The position numbers were made by a program, and so were the translations under genes. This document shows, piece after piece, positions 63,418 to 64,000 of a stretch of 64,000 nt of DNA. Position 1 is the stretch's first letter. The number at the start of each line of letters is the position of its first letter. This stretch comes from Pycnopodia helianthoides (Eukaryota; Echinodermata; Asteroidea; Forcipulatida; Asteriidae). The stretch is taken from positions 5,365,394 to 5,429,393 of the forward strand of contig CM063262.1 in assembly GCA_032158295.1 (NCBI GenBank). Direction: 5' to 3'. The notes below the pieces were generated by a model, which was not told where the DNA came from, made no database searches, and was given only the letters and a program-made list of their open reading frames with translations.

Positions 63418-63690
63418 GTAAGCACGAATCTGTTTTCACAACAAGGTTGACACAGATTTCAATGTAGCTTAGCGGAACTATTTGTTTCCGCTGCCAAGAA
63501 ACTGGTAAGCACGAAGTTGTTTTCACACAAGGTTCACACACAAGGTTGACAGAGATTTCAAAGTGGCTTAGCAGAATTATTAGCTTCTACTGCCAAGAAA
63601 CCGGTAAGCACAAAGCTGTTTTCACACAAGGTTTACACACAAGCTTGACAGAGATTTCAAAGTAGCTTAGCAGAATTATGTGCTTGCAGA
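63395..63690. repeat. Three-copy tandem repeat (87-99 bp) spanning the exon 65 donor
   Basis: The exon tail ttctactgccaagaaaccgg plus donor gtaagc recurs, with donors at 63418, 63505 and 63604, each followed by acgaa.ctgttttcacac and gacagagatttcaaagt. Confidence 0.9.
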
Positions 63691-63759
63691 TACCTTCATA
63701 AGAAATGTGAACATTTTGACTGCCATGGTGTTGTGCACCATTCAAAAAACTTGATGATC

Positions 63760-63970
63760 AGCCTTTAGATGTTCACTTTCCAACGGTTTGATTGTATTTC
63801 AGAAAAATAATTGTTTCTCAGATTGGAATGTTTTTGAATCCCTTTCTGTAAAACCACATTCTTTTGAAGGGAATCGGTTCTCAACATGTTATACATTATC
63901 AACATCTGCAGTGCTTCTTACCGAGTAAGATTTTATGCTCATTAATTTTTGGAGTATTTACCCTCCCTTA
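63760..63970. mobile_element. MITE-E 3' part
   Basis: Ttgtttctcagattggaatg, cagtgcttcttaccgagtaa and cattaatttttggagtattt match 39290-39440. Confidence 0.55.
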
Positions 63971-64000
63971 AAGATGTTAAAAGAGAGCAAGTATTGAAGA

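Noticed and set aside
61918..61950. Third hammerhead-like core
   Set aside because: The conserved ctgaNga is ctgaaca here, so an essential position is changed.

Overview
The window is eukaryotic genomic DNA, most likely from a marine deuterostome and perhaps an echinoderm such as a sea star. GC-rich coding islands of 90-510 bp are separated by AT-rich introns with GT...AG borders. The introns are crowded with tRNA-derived SINEs, fold-back and TTAA-flanked MITEs and minisatellites. The organism guess rests on the look of these repeats from memory and is weak.

One gene fills the window. Reading only the + strand from 827 to 63417, I could chain 65 internal exons with compatible splice phases. 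They total about 12.9 kb of coding sequence, roughly 4,310 residues. No start codon, signal peptide, stop codon, promoter or poly(A) site is visible, so both ends lie outside. The protein is made almost wholly of short cysteine-rich units of the form C-P-x-G-x-Y-C-x-x-G-[ST], about 450 Cys and about 100 N-X-S/T sequons by hand count. This resembles the Ephrin_rec_like (GCC2/GCC3) Cys-rich class and implies a very large secreted or cell-surface glycoprotein. Its function is unknown.

At a larger scale the protein is a tandem array of super-repeats of about 700 residues. Landmark motifs recur every 2.0-2.2 kb of coding sequence. The units start at 1749 (diverged), 11561, 23334, 36643, 45557 and 55227 (diverged), and the last ends near the window edge.

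The most unusual DNA-level signal is that tandem duplications repeatedly straddle exon-intron borders of this gene. Examples are a 94-bp unit x14 starting at the donor of exon 12, a 111-bp unit x12 of the acceptor and 5' end of exon 15, and smaller donor arrays at exons 25, 30, 31, 54 and 65. Nine to ten apparent single-base deletions interrupt otherwise intact exons between 4.9 and 20.6 kb and at 38 kb. These look more like assembly errors than decay, but that needs reads.

Layout: 1-660 minisatellite; 827-9384 exons 1-12; 9385-11560 the 94-bp array and SINEs; 11561-23333 exons 13-24 (super-repeat 2); 23334-36642 exons 25-35 (super-repeat 3); 36643-45556 exons 36-44 (super-repeat 4); 45557-55226 exons 45-55 (super-repeat 5); 55227-63417 exons 56-65 (super-repeat 6); 63418-64000 intron with a 3-copy donor array. 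No gene is supported on the - strand.
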